Assembly: GCA_000492175.2 (NCBI GenBank)
Contig: CP097573.1
Span: 1,364,001-1,428,000 of the forward strand
Direction of reading: 5' to 3'
DNA length: 64,000 nucleotides
Origin: Firmicutes bacterium ASF500
GTDB lineage: Bacteria > Bacillota > Clostridia > Oscillospirales > Oscillospiraceae
The notes beneath the pieces were generated by a model. That model saw only the letters and a program-made list of their open reading frames with translations. It made no database searches and had not been told where the DNA came from. The position numbers and the translations under genes are program-made. Positions 8,223-16,792 of this stretch are shown here, in pieces (positions within the stretch are counted from its first letter, which is position 1; each line of letters begins with the position of its first letter).

Positions 8223-9877
8223 TGATTGTCATACAAGGAAAGGGTGTCTCCAAGGGCGTAGCCAACGGCCCCATCTACTTCTTCCAGCGCGCCAGCGCTG
8301 CCATCACGGACGCGCCCGCCGCCGACATCAAGGCCGAGAAAGCTCGCATTGCCGCCGCCCAAGAGAAGTCCGCCCAGCAGCTCAACGCCCTGGCGGACAA
8401 GGCCCGGGCTGAAGCGGGGGACGAGACCGCCATTCTCTTTGAGACCCATGCCATGTTCGTGGAGGACGACGACTATGTGGAGTGCATGATGAACGCTCTG
8501 GAGGAGAAGCACTGTACCGCCGAGAAAGCGGTTGAGCTCGCCGGTGAGGAATTCTCCGCTATGCTGGCCGCGATGGACGACGCCTATATGCAGGCCCGGG
8601 CCGCCGACATCAAGGACGTAACCCGGCGCATCCTCAACAACCTGATGGGTGTGACCGAGGGCGGCATCGACTCCAACGTGCCCGTCATCCTGGCCGCCGA
8701 CGACCTGGCCCCCTCCGAGACCCTCCAGCTGGACAAATCCAAGATCCTGGGCTTCATCACTCAGGGCGGCTCCGGCAACAGCCACACCGCCATCCTGGCC
8801 CGGACCATGGGCATCCCCGCCATCTGCGGCCTGGGCGAGGCGCTGAAAGCGGAGCTCAGCGGACGGCAGGTCTACATCGACGGTGAGACCGGACAGATGG
8901 CCATTGAGCCGGACGAAATTACCCTGGCGGCCTTCCAATCCAAGCAGGCCAAGCAGCAGGAAATGAAAGAGCTGATGGAGACCATGAAGGGTCAGAAGGA
9001 CGTAACCTTGGACGGCCGGGAGATGATGGTCTACTGCAACATCGGCTCCCCCGAGGATGTGACCGCCGTCCAATCCAACGACGGCCAGGGCATCGGACTG
9101 TTCCGCTCTGAGTTTTTGTATCTGGCGGCCAGCGACTACCCCACCGAGGAGGAGCAGTTCCAGGCCTACAAGGATGTCGCCGCCGCCATGGGCGGCAAGC
9201 GGGTGGTCATCCGCACCCTGGACATCGGGGCCGATAAGCAGGTGGACTATTTTGAGATGCACAAGGAGGAGAACCCCGCTCTGGGCGTCCGGGCCATCCG
9301 GATCTGTCTCAACCGGCCCGAGGTCTTCCGCACCCAGCTGCGGGCCCTGTACCGGGCCTCCGCCTACGGCAAGGTGGCTATCATGTTCCCCATGATTACC
9401 TCTGTCTGGGAGGTGAAGGAGTGCAAGCGGGCCTGCCAGAAGGTGATGGCCGAGCTGGACAAGGAGGGCGTCCCCTACCGGAAGGACACCGAGATTGGTA
9501 TTATGATCGAGACCCCCGCCTCCGTCCTGGTGGCGGAGGAGCTGGCAAAAGAGGTGGACTTTTTCTCGGTGGGCACCAACGACCTGACTCAATACACCCT
9601 GGCCTGTGACCGGCAGGCCAACGACCTGGGCAAGTTCTTCGATCCCCACCACCCCGCTGTCCTCCGGGCGCTGAAAATGGCCGCCGATGCCGCCCACAAG
9701 GCGGGTATCTGGATCGGTATCTGCGGCGAGCTGGGCGCGGACCTCAGCCTGCTGGAGACCTTCCTCGCCATTGGCATCGACGAGTTGTCCGTCTCCCCCA
9801 CCTCCGTCCTGCCCCTCCGGGCGGAAATCCGCAAGTCTATCGCCAAAACCTGCACCCTGGAAAAACTGGAGTGTTGA
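8222..9877 (+). CDS. ptsI: PTS Enzyme I (phosphoenolpyruvate-protein phosphotransferase)
   Basis: 551 residues, close to the usual ~570. Takes phosphate from PEP and passes it to HPr. The phospho-His188 lies in GGSGNSHTAILARTMGIPA, a slightly unusual version of the GGxTSHxAI motif. The C-terminal PEP-binding TIM barrel shows GIGLFRSEFLYL, GVRAIRICLNRPEVF and the Cys-containing VGTNDLTQYTLACDRQ signature, ending with GICGELGAD. Start codon overlaps the ptsH stop. With EIIBCA and HPr this completes a phosphorelay inside one operon. Confidence 0.95.
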   Translation: MIVIQGKGVSKGVANGPIYFFQRASAAITDAPAADIKAEKARIAAAQEKSAQQLNALADKARAEAGDETAILFETHAMFVEDDDYVECMMNALEEKHCTAEKAVELAGEEFSAMLAAMDDAYMQARAADIKDVTRRILNNLMGVTEGGIDSNVPVILAADDLAPSETLQLDKSKILGFITQGGSGNSHTAILARTMGIPAICGLGEALKAELSGRQVYIDGETGQMAIEPDEITLAAFQSKQAKQQEMKELMETMKGQKDVTLDGREMMVYCNIGSPEDVTAVQSNDGQGIGLFRSEFLYLAASDYPTEEEQFQAYKDVAAAMGGKRVVIRTLDIGADKQVDYFEMHKEENPALGVRAIRICLNRPEVFRTQLRALYRASAYGKVAIMFPMITSVWEVKECKRACQKVMAELDKEGVPYRKDTEIGIMIETPASVLVAEELAKEVDFFSVGTNDLTQYTLACDRQANDLGKFFDPHHPAVLRALKMAADAAHKAGIWIGICGELGADLSLLETFLAIGIDELSVSPTSVLPLRAEIRKSIAKTCTLEKLEC

Positions 9878-9903
9878 CCCCCAAAGCAGCCAGAAGCAAA
9901 AAC

Positions 9904-9935
9904 AAGGGCAGGGGTACTGCGCCCCTGCCCTTTAT
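9904..9935 (+). terminator. Hairpin between ptsI and the GH32 gene
   Basis: AAGGGCAGGGG and CCCCTGCCCTT form an 11-bp perfect stem with a 7-base loop, followed only by TTTAT. It may be a partial terminator or an RNA-stability element that sets the level of the downstream hydrolase. Confidence 0.55.
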
Positions 9936-9959
9936 CAAACAGGAGTCGGAGGAACCGTT

Positions 9960-11444
9960 ATGATCAGCGAAACATTGCAGAAAGCCCGGGAGTTTGAGGC
10001 CCAATACGGCCCCCATATCCCGGACAGTGAACGCCCCACCTTTCACGCTACCCCTACCATTGGCTGGATGAACGACCCCAACGGCTTCTCCTTCTATCGG
10101 GGCGAATGCCATCTGTTCTACCAGTATCACCCCTATTCCAACGAGTGGGGCCCCATGCACTGGGGGCATCTGAAAACCCGTGACTTTCTCCACTGGGAGC
10201 GGCTGCCCATTGCCTTGGCCCCGGATCAGGACTACGACAGCGCCGGATGCTTCTCCGGCGGAGCGGTGGAGCTGCCCGATGGGCGGCAGCTGCTGATGTA
10301 CACCGGCGTGCGGCGGGGCCACAACGCTGACGGCTATCTCCGGGACAGTCAGACCCAGTGTTTGGCGATTGGAGATGGGCTGAACTATGAGAAGCTGAGG
10401 GATAACCCTGTCCTGGACGGCGAAAACCTGCCCCAGGGGGGCAGCACCATTGACTTCCGGGACCCAAAGGTGTGGCGAGACCCGGACGGTACCTTCTATG
10501 CCGTCGTGGGCAACCGCACCGCTGATGGCAGCGGCGCTATTTTGCTTTACCGATGCATCGAGGATTCCAAGTGGGAGTTTGTTTGCACGCTGGACGCAAG
10601 CCACAACCAGTACGGAAAGATGTGGGAATGCCCTGACTTTTTCCCCTTGGACGGCAAGCAGGTGCTCATCACCAGTCCCCAGGAAATGTCGCCCATAGGG
10701 CTGGAATTCCATGCGGGTAACGGAACCGTGTGCTTGATCGGGGAGTATAGCCCGGATGGCGGCTTTGCCCGACAGAACGTACAAGCGATTGACTACGGCC
10801 TGGACTTCTACGCTCCGCAGACAGTGGATACCCCCGATGGCCGGCGGATTATGATTGCCTGGATGCAGAACTGGGATACGGTGAACGCCAAGCCTTACAA
10901 CTGCCGGTGGTTTGGGCAGATGACCCTGCCCAGAGAACTGTCAGTCAAAGATGGGCGGCTGATTCAAAATCCGGTCCGGGAGTTGGAAGCATATCGGAGA
11001 CAGCGAGTCGTCCATCGAAATATCCCTGTCAGCGGGGAGATCAATCTGCCAGGGGTCCAGGGGCGGGTGCTGGATATGACAGTCACGATCCGACCCACTG
11101 GCCCCAACCTCTACCGCTGGTTCCGTATCCGGGTGGCCAAGGACGGGCAGCATGAGACCATCATCCGTTACCGCCCCGACCAGGGCACCCTGAAGCTGGA
11201 CCGCATCCGCAGTGGACTGCCCCACGACATCGTCCACACCCGCTCTTTTCTGGTGCGGCCCCGGGACGGGGAAATCAAGCTGAGGATTCTTCTGGACCGC
11301 TTCAGCGTGGAGGTCTTTGTCAACGACGGCGAACAGGCGGCCAGCGCGGTCATCTACACCCGCCAGCCCGCCGATGCCATCACTTTTGAGGCAGGCGGCT
11401 CCGCACTGATAGATGTGGAGAAATATGACTTGGCCTTTTTCTAA
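9960..11444 (+). CDS. GH32 sucrose-6-phosphate hydrolase / beta-fructosidase
   Basis: 494 residues from ATG 9960, after AGGAGTCGGAGG. The five-bladed propeller signatures of family GH32 are present: GWMNDPNGF with nucleophile Asp39, DFRDPKVW (transition-state Asp), and WECPDFFPLDG with the acid/base Glu. A C-terminal beta-sandwich (~350-494) ends with LRILLDRFSVEVFVNDGEQA. No signal peptide, so it works in the cytosol, which fits cleavage of the phosphorylated sugar delivered by the PTS. Called scrB-like; whether it prefers sucrose-6-phosphate or fructo-oligosaccharide phosphates is not decidable here. Confidence 0.92.
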   Translation: MISETLQKAREFEAQYGPHIPDSERPTFHATPTIGWMNDPNGFSFYRGECHLFYQYHPYSNEWGPMHWGHLKTRDFLHWERLPIALAPDQDYDSAGCFSGGAVELPDGRQLLMYTGVRRGHNADGYLRDSQTQCLAIGDGLNYEKLRDNPVLDGENLPQGGSTIDFRDPKVWRDPDGTFYAVVGNRTADGSGAILLYRCIEDSKWEFVCTLDASHNQYGKMWECPDFFPLDGKQVLITSPQEMSPIGLEFHAGNGTVCLIGEYSPDGGFARQNVQAIDYGLDFYAPQTVDTPDGRRIMIAWMQNWDTVNAKPYNCRWFGQMTLPRELSVKDGRLIQNPVRELEAYRRQRVVHRNIPVSGEINLPGVQGRVLDMTVTIRPTGPNLYRWFRIRVAKDGQHETIIRYRPDQGTLKLDRIRSGLPHDIVHTRSFLVRPRDGEIKLRILLDRFSVEVFVNDGEQAASAVIYTRQPADAITFEAGGSALIDVEKYDLAFF

Positions 11445-11451
11445 ATCGACG

Positions 11452-12486
11452 CTATTCTATCTTGCTAAAACGCACAAAACCGCTTCCGCATTTCTTGGAC
11501 AATTCTCCCCGCTCTGCCATGTCCAGCACTTTCTGCGCCTGAGATACGAAAGTGTTCCACTCTTCTTTGCTGATTTTCCCCCTCTGCTTTCTCGCCTTCA
11601 AACGGTTGTAGACTTTCCGGTACTCCACGCCCGCAGGACTCAGACCCTGCGGGTGGTTCGCTTTCCTGTGAGCCCCAACCTTCCGACAGGCGCGCTTCGT
11701 CTCACCTGGGGCGATATTGTTGCAGTAGCAAGTGTGGTATCCATTGGTCAGAAGAAAGTAGCGCCCGCAGTTGTGGCAACGGCGTGGTGCGTTGCCTGCC
11801 ATCAGCCCACGGTAAAACTCGGTATAAAGAAAATGGGAGAGATAACCAAACTCCAACTTTTCTGCCAGGAAAACTTTCCCAGCCTCCGTCGGATGCGCCA
11901 TGGGAACAAAGCAGAGTTGGACGGAAAATCTCTGCTCAAATTCCTGTTCCGGGAAAAACAATTCTCCTGCAGCTGCTATTTCAGTGAAATAGACGGTGTA
12001 GCCTTTCGCATATGAGTCAGCACTGCGGCGGGACAGCGGTTCAAAATAGAGCTCCAGCATCCCATCCAACTGCCCTCGGAAGTTTCGCAAACTCTCTGCA
12101 AAGTATTCCAGTCCAGAGAGAAACTCCTCAAACATCCGGTGGCCCTCGGAGTCAACGTCCAGAACCTCCAACCACTTCGCTCGGTCAGACAACAGGTCAG
12201 GAAACAAGTTCCGGGCAGTTTCTGTGTCCAGGCGCAAGCTCCGGTAGACTGGCAAATCAAAAACCAAATTCCAGACAGCGTTGAGCCGTTCCTGTGTGGA
12301 CCGGGCAGCGTTGTCTGTTTTTTCTTCTTGGAGCAGCGTCCATACGTCAGATATAAAGTTATTCACTCGCCGGTCAATCTCTCTCAGCACCTCGCCGTCC
12401 AAGTTTAGAACATCCGTCGTGAGCTGACCCAGTGGAAATGCTGTTCCATCCAGAAACACAGTATCTCCGGTAAAGAAAGCCGAGAA
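11452..12486 (-). pseudogene. DUF6076-family protein, 5' end truncated
   Basis: About 345 codons remain open on the minus strand; the first in-frame GTG is at 12459 but coding-like sequence (FFTGDTVFLDG) continues upstream to ~12486, where it abruptly meets a CAP-gene 3' fragment on the other strand. The C-terminal third has a zinc-binding pattern (RRCHNCGRYFLLTNGYHTCY ... RACRK) followed by a basic EYRKVYNRLKARKQRGKISK helix, which I associate with the DUF6076 family of Clostridia. Function unknown; nucleic-acid binding is plausible from the zinc cluster and basic tail. It converges on the GH32 gene with 7 bases between stops. Confidence 0.6.
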
Positions 12487-12488
12487 GA

Positions 12489-12584
12489 TGTGACTGCATC
12501 GGCGTGGGAGTAACCCAGCACGATGGTATAACCTACTGCTACATGTTCGTCGGGATACCCAACAGTGTCAACTTCTATGCGTAA
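12489..12584 (+). pseudogene. 3' fragment of a CAP-domain gene
   Basis: Encodes CDCIGVGVTQHDGITYCYMF and the VGIPNSVNFYA end, then TAA, almost identical to the last 32 codons of the intact CAP protein at 27968-28747. It starts abruptly next to the truncated DUF6076 gene. With the 5' fragment at 3733-3973 it brackets the entire sucrose PTS locus. Confidence 0.85.
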
Positions 12585-12610
12585 TGTGGAAATTCCAAAA
12601 ATGCAGACCT

Positions 12611-12652
12611 AAAATCAGGGGCAGATCGTGATCATGATCTGCCCCTGATTTT
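12611..12652. terminator. Strong bidirectional hairpin terminator
   Basis: AAAATCAGGGGCAGATC and its exact reverse complement form a 17-bp perfect stem with an 8-base loop, ending in TTTT on both strands. It lies between the CAP fragment (+) and the end of the GH3 gene (-), serving both directions. Confidence 0.85.
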
Positions 12653-12710
12653 CAGATACCTTATATACCTTTAATGAATTGGAAATTGGACTTCAGTAGA
12701 CAAAAAGGAG

Positions 12711-15122
12711 TCAATCAATTTTCAAAATCAACCCCAACACTCTCCGGGCGCAGATTTCCAAATCGGCACGGGTGATCGCCCCCAGTTTTATGGCCTCCTC
12801 CACCCGCTCCGGGTAGCCGTTGGCCATTTTCAGGTCATTGCCGGCCAGGAGCTCCTTGTAGTGCTCCCCCCGGGTCCACCAGTCGGACATCACCAGACCG
12901 GCGTAGCCCCACTCCTCCCGGAGGATGGTGGTCAGCAGCTCCCGGCTCTCCGAGGCCCGCTGGCCGTTGATGACGTTGTAGGAGCTCATAATGGCCCAGG
13001 GCTGTTCCTCCCGGACGATAATCTCAAAGGCCTTCAGGTAAATCTCCTGCAGGGCCCGCTGAGACAGGCGGGAGTCGCTGTACTTCCGGTTGCTTTCCTT
13101 GTTGTTGCAGGCGAAGTGCTTCACGGTGGCGGCGATGTGCTGGGACTGGATGCCCCGCACCATGGCCCCGGCCAGCTTCCCGGTGAGCAGGGGGTCCTCG
13201 GAATAATATTCAAAATTCCTGCCGCACAGGGGGCTTCTATGGATGTTTACCGCCGGAGCCAGCCAGATCGAGATGTTGTTCTCCTTCACCTCTGCGGCGG
13301 CAGCGGCCCCTACCTTGGACACCAGCTCCCCATCCCAGGTGGCCGCCAGCAGGGTGGCGCAGGGCCAGGCGGTGGTACAGACTCCCACCTCGGGCTGAAT
13401 GCGCAGGCCGGCAGGGCCGTCGGCAGTGGTGAGGTTAGGCACGCCGTATTCCGGGAGGTTGCCTAAGCCAAAGGTGTTGGACACCCCCACGTTGGGCTGT
13501 CCCCCCAAGAGATGGATCAAGTCGCCATCGCTGAGCTGGGCCATGAACTCATCCAGAGACAGCTTTCCCTCCGCTACGCTGGACAGGGGCTGTATCCCTG
13601 GGGCGTAAGGTTGGGCCAACATATAGCGGCCCCGCCCGGTTGTGGCGGGAGCCACCCCCTCCGCCTGGGCGGTGGTGAGGCGGGGGAACAGATCGGCGCC
13701 GGTGTCCGCCGCCGGGGCGGCGGGCAGGTCCTCATAGGTCCCGTCGGCCAGCAGGCGCTTGGGCAGATGGGAGGGGGCCAGGCTGGCGCTGAGTTGGGCC
13801 AGGACCTCCGTCTCCGCCTGCTCCCAGGCGTAATCCAGGACCTCCGCGTCCCGGACGGAGGTGCCCATGTAAAGGGAATAGCGGCCCGCCTCCAGCACCC
13901 AGGCGGCGGGGGCGATTTTCCCCAGGTCGTCGAAGCTGGCCATGTCGGCCACGGCGAAGGACAGCTCCACCGTCTCGCACTCCCCCGGCTCCAGCAGCCT
14001 GGTCTTTTGAAACGAAGCCAGACAGCGGGCGGGCTTTTGCAGCTTGCCCCAGGGGGCGGCATAGTAGAGCTGGACCACCTCTTTGCCCGTCCGTTTCCCG
14101 GTGTTGGTCACCCGGACGGACACCTTGATTTGCCCCTCCGACTCCCCAGCGCTCACCGTCTCCAGAGAAAAGCTGGTGTAGGACAGGCCGTAGCCAAAGG
14201 GGTAGCACACCCGCTCCGCCGCCCCTGGAAGAGTTTCAAAATACCGGTAGCCCACATAAATATCCTCGGTGTAGTCCACATAGTGGGGGGAGTCGTGGAA
14301 GTGCTCCGTGGAGGGGTAGTCGGACAAATCCCGGGCAAAGGTGTCGGGTAGCTTGCCGCAGGGATTAGCTTTCCCCATGAGCAGGGCGGCAACAGCCGCA
14401 CCTCCCTCTATGCCCCCCTGATAGGCCAGCAGAGCGGAGGAGATACGGTCGTCCTCACAAAACCAAGATACGTCCACCACACCGCCCACGTTTAGTACGA
14501 CCACAACCTTGTCAAAGGCGGCGCAGACTCTCTCCACCATGGACCGCTCCTCCTCGGTGAGGTAGTAGTCCCCCCTGGGGAAGATGGCTTTGGCCTTTCG
14601 GGGCATATTTAGCTCGTCGGGCCAGGGGTAGTCCTCCTCCAGATAAAAGGAGGGCTCCCGGTCCCAGCCCTCCCCGGAGAAGCGGCTGAGGACAATTACT
14701 GCCACATCCACAGCCTCCCGGGCCGACCGGACCATCACCAGGGGCAGCTCCGCCTCGGCCATCAGGCCGGGGACTTCCCCCGCCGCGTACCGCTCGGCCA
14801 CATAGTCCCGGTAGTAGTCACACAGAGGTTCATAGAGGGAGACGCCTTCCCCCTTCAGACCGTCGTACAGGTTTTTCACATAGGCCACGGTGACGTCGCC
14901 GCTGCCGCCGCCCCCTTTCACATAGTCAAAGCTCCCCTTGCCGAAGAGGGCCACCCGGGTGTCCGGGGCCAGGGGGAGCAGGTCCCCGTCGTTTTTCAGC
15001 AGGACAGCCCCCTCCTGGGCGGCCCGGCGGGACAGTGCTATATGCTCCGGACTGGCAGTCACCCGGCGGTCCCCATTCAGGGGCAGATTGGGCTGATAAC
15101 GGGCGCGAATCCACTTTTCCAT
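12711..15122 (-). CDS. GH3 beta-glucosidase with permuted domain order
   Basis: 803 residues, start ATG 15122 after AAGGAGGAA. The protein starts with the GH3 C-terminal-type alpha/beta domain (AAQEGAVLLKNDGDLLPL, ~30-260), then a fibronectin-III-like segment (~290-420), and ends with the (beta/alpha)8 catalytic domain (~490-803: TTADGPAGLRIQ, GRNFEYYSEDPLLTGKLAG, KHFACNNKE). The presumed nucleophile Asp is in GLVMSDWW. This is the inverted order known from some Ruminococcus/Butyrivibrio beta-glucosidases. No signal peptide: cytosolic. It follows the ABC importer genes in the same direction and probably belonged to their operon before an IS element landed between them. Confidence 0.9.
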   Translation of the reverse strand: MEKWIRARYQPNLPLNGDRRVTASPEHIALSRRAAQEGAVLLKNDGDLLPLAPDTRVALFGKGSFDYVKGGGGSGDVTVAYVKNLYDGLKGEGVSLYEPLCDYYRDYVAERYAAGEVPGLMAEAELPLVMVRSAREAVDVAVIVLSRFSGEGWDREPSFYLEEDYPWPDELNMPRKAKAIFPRGDYYLTEEERSMVERVCAAFDKVVVVLNVGGVVDVSWFCEDDRISSALLAYQGGIEGGAAVAALLMGKANPCGKLPDTFARDLSDYPSTEHFHDSPHYVDYTEDIYVGYRYFETLPGAAERVCYPFGYGLSYTSFSLETVSAGESEGQIKVSVRVTNTGKRTGKEVVQLYYAAPWGKLQKPARCLASFQKTRLLEPGECETVELSFAVADMASFDDLGKIAPAAWVLEAGRYSLYMGTSVRDAEVLDYAWEQAETEVLAQLSASLAPSHLPKRLLADGTYEDLPAAPAADTGADLFPRLTTAQAEGVAPATTGRGRYMLAQPYAPGIQPLSSVAEGKLSLDEFMAQLSDGDLIHLLGGQPNVGVSNTFGLGNLPEYGVPNLTTADGPAGLRIQPEVGVCTTAWPCATLLAATWDGELVSKVGAAAAAEVKENNISIWLAPAVNIHRSPLCGRNFEYYSEDPLLTGKLAGAMVRGIQSQHIAATVKHFACNNKESNRKYSDSRLSQRALQEIYLKAFEIIVREEQPWAIMSSYNVINGQRASESRELLTTILREEWGYAGLVMSDWWTRGEHYKELLAGNDLKMANGYPERVEEAIKLGAITRADLEICARRVLGLILKID

Positions 15123-16687
15123 AAAAAATTCCTCCTTAATAAAGCGCCGTCAGACTGACGGCGCTTCAGCTTGTCGAAAAATGGCCTGTCTGGTAGTGAA
15201 GCCAGACAGGCCACAACGTTAATGAGGAATAAAATGTAGGAGGAGGGTGTGGAGGAAGGCGGAGCAAAGCGCTTTCTGGCTTTCCATCTTGCCAACTTTT
15301 TGAGGTTCATGGCAGCAAATTTAAGCCTCACCCAGTTGGAAACCTGGGCCAGACCACGGTAAACGGTATAGCGCATGGCGTGTTTTTCTTTTGCATCGGC
15401 AAAAACTCGCTCAATGGTCTCTTTGCGCCTTGAATAGAGCTGCTTGTACTCCGGGGTGTACCTGGCATCATCGGCCAATTCCTCATAGCCCTTCCAGATG
15501 TGCCGCAGGACAGTCTTTACGAAGCTTTTGGATTTTGTACATAAATGCCGGGTGGGGCACTGGGCGCAAATTTTCGGATCGCTGCGGTATTCACGGTATC
15601 CATCCCGGTTGGTGGTGCGGTAGGACAGGATGTGGTATTCCGGGCAGATCACGCAGTCATAATATTCATCATAGACGTAAGACCACCAGGGATGTCCACC
15701 CTTCATCGTCATGGGCCGCTTGTAGGCTGTAGACAATACCCGGCCATCTCGAAATACCTTTTTGCAGATATGCGGGGTCTTGTAGGCGGCATCTGCCACC
15801 ACTGTTTCCACCTCTGGAAACGATTGAATCAATTTGTCGTAAACATCGTCAAACGCCACGCTGTCATGGACATTTCCGGGGGTGACCACTGTTTCCAATA
15901 CGTAACCGCTCTTGTCACAGGCGGTATGGGCCTCATAAGCGAAGCACCGCTTGTGCTCCCCTTTGTGGAACATTCCACTCTCCGGGTCTGTGGTGGATAC
16001 CGTTACTGTTTTCTGCTTTTTTGCCGCTTTCTTCCTCCGGCTCTGCTTCTTTTTTGAGGTGTTGTCCTGTTTCTTCCCTCCAGCTTTGGGTGGTTCTTCT
16101 TCATCATCCAGTGGCTTTTTTCCATGAGCCTCCCGGTCCGCGTTCACTTCCGCCAGCAGTTCTTCCTGGTATCGTTTTGCCGCTGCTGGTACCTCCTGCT
16201 TCATTTTCTTCTTCAGATTTGCGCTGGCTTTGATGTGTGTCCCATCTATAAATACCGCCGCCGGGGTCAGTGCTCCCGCACTGCCCGCCTCCTCCAATAT
16301 CCACTGAAACACCAACTCTATCGTTTCCGGAGTGTACCGGTGCCGGAAGTTGTAGCTCACCGTGGAAAAATGGGGCAGCTCCTCACTCAGCGTGTATCGC
16401 AGAAACCACCGGTATGCTACATCTGTCTGCGCTCTGCGCAGCGTTCCCCGCAAAGATACATTCCCATCCAAATGCTGCAGCAATACGATTTTGAACAGCA
16501 CCACTGGGTCGATGCTCCGCCGCCCCTCTTCTTCGCTGTACAACGCCTCCACGATTTCGTACAATTTCTCGAAATCTACCGCTGCATCCACCTGCCGCAA
16601 TAGATGTTCGGGCGGCACCAGGCTTTCTGTGTCCACCATTTCTATAACCCCTCGCTCATTTTTCCCTCGCTCCAACATTTCCCTCAC
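15077..16687 (-). CDS. IS1182-family DDE transposase
   Basis: 536 residues from ATG 16687 (MREMLERGKNERGVIEMVDT). N-terminal DUF772-like HTH region (~20-120, with DPVVLFKIVLLQHLDG and ELPHFSTVSYNFRHRY), a Lys/Glu-rich insert (~175-225), and the DDE catalytic core (FIDGTHIKASAN, VVADAAYKT, ETIERVFADAKEKHAMRY). The frame has no stop inside the element: the last ~30 residues are read through the left inverted repeat (PFFDKL), the flanking palindrome and into the antisense-free start of GH3, so the C-terminal tail is not natural or a stop was lost. Likely active otherwise. Confidence 0.85.
   Translation of the reverse strand: MREMLERGKNERGVIEMVDTESLVPPEHLLRQVDAAVDFEKLYEIVEALYSEEEGRRSIDPVVLFKIVLLQHLDGNVSLRGTLRRAQTDVAYRWFLRYTLSEELPHFSTVSYNFRHRYTPETIELVFQWILEEAGSAGALTPAAVFIDGTHIKASANLKKKMKQEVPAAAKRYQEELLAEVNADREAHGKKPLDDEEEPPKAGGKKQDNTSKKKQSRRKKAAKKQKTVTVSTTDPESGMFHKGEHKRCFAYEAHTACDKSGYVLETVVTPGNVHDSVAFDDVYDKLIQSFPEVETVVADAAYKTPHICKKVFRDGRVLSTAYKRPMTMKGGHPWWSYVYDEYYDCVICPEYHILSYRTTNRDGYREYRSDPKICAQCPTRHLCTKSKSFVKTVLRHIWKGYEELADDARYTPEYKQLYSRRKETIERVFADAKEKHAMRYTVYRGLAQVSNWVRLKFAAMNLKKLARWKARKRFAPPSSTPSSYILFLINVVACLASLPDRPFFDKLKRRQSDGALLRRNFLWKSGFAPVISPICP
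15142..15166. repeat. 25-bp palindrome, left copy flanking IS1182 element
   Basis: Arms AAGCGCCGTCA and TGACGGCGCTT around GAC. An identical copy lies at 16758-16782 on the other side of the transposon, so it looks like a target duplication. On the minus strand it lies between the permease gene and GH3, a likely intercistronic hairpin used as the insertion target. Confidence 0.8.
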
Positions 16688-16757
16688 CCCTTACTCCCTA
16701 TTTTATCATCTTTACATGAAAAAGTCTACCAAAAGGCAGACTTTTTCGACAGGCTGA
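15167..16757 (-). mobile_element. IS1182-family insertion sequence (complete)
   Basis: Ends are CAGCTTGTCGAAAAA on the left and, read inward on the other strand, CAGCCTGTCGAAAAA on the right. Contains one transposase gene, a terminator-like hairpin near the left end (15183-15213) and a right-end hairpin (AAAAGTCT/AGACTTTT). Both sides are bordered by the same 25-bp palindrome. A second, truncated copy is at 61037-61482. It separates the ABC importer genes from the GH3 gene. Confidence 0.88.
15183..15213 (-). terminator. Hairpin at the transposase 3' end
   Basis: GGCCTGTCTGG and CCAGACAGGCC form an 11-bp stem around an 8-base loop; on the minus strand it is followed by ATTTTT. It lies inside the IS left end and probably terminates the transposase transcript. 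Confidence 0.7.
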
Positions 16758-16782
16758 AGCGCCGTCAGACTGACGGCGCTTT
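16758..16782. repeat. 25-bp palindrome, right copy flanking IS1182 element
   Basis: Identical to 15142-15166. It lies 10 bases beyond the stop of the permease gene on the minus strand, so it also serves as that gene's 3' hairpin. Confidence 0.8.
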
Positions 16783-16792
16783 CTGTATTGGT

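Noticed and set aside
8045..9697. Long minus-strand frame opposite ptsH/ptsI
   Set aside because: Shadow of GC-rich codons; the plus strand has clear EI and HPr motifs and the antisense product is low-complexity Gly/Leu/His-rich.
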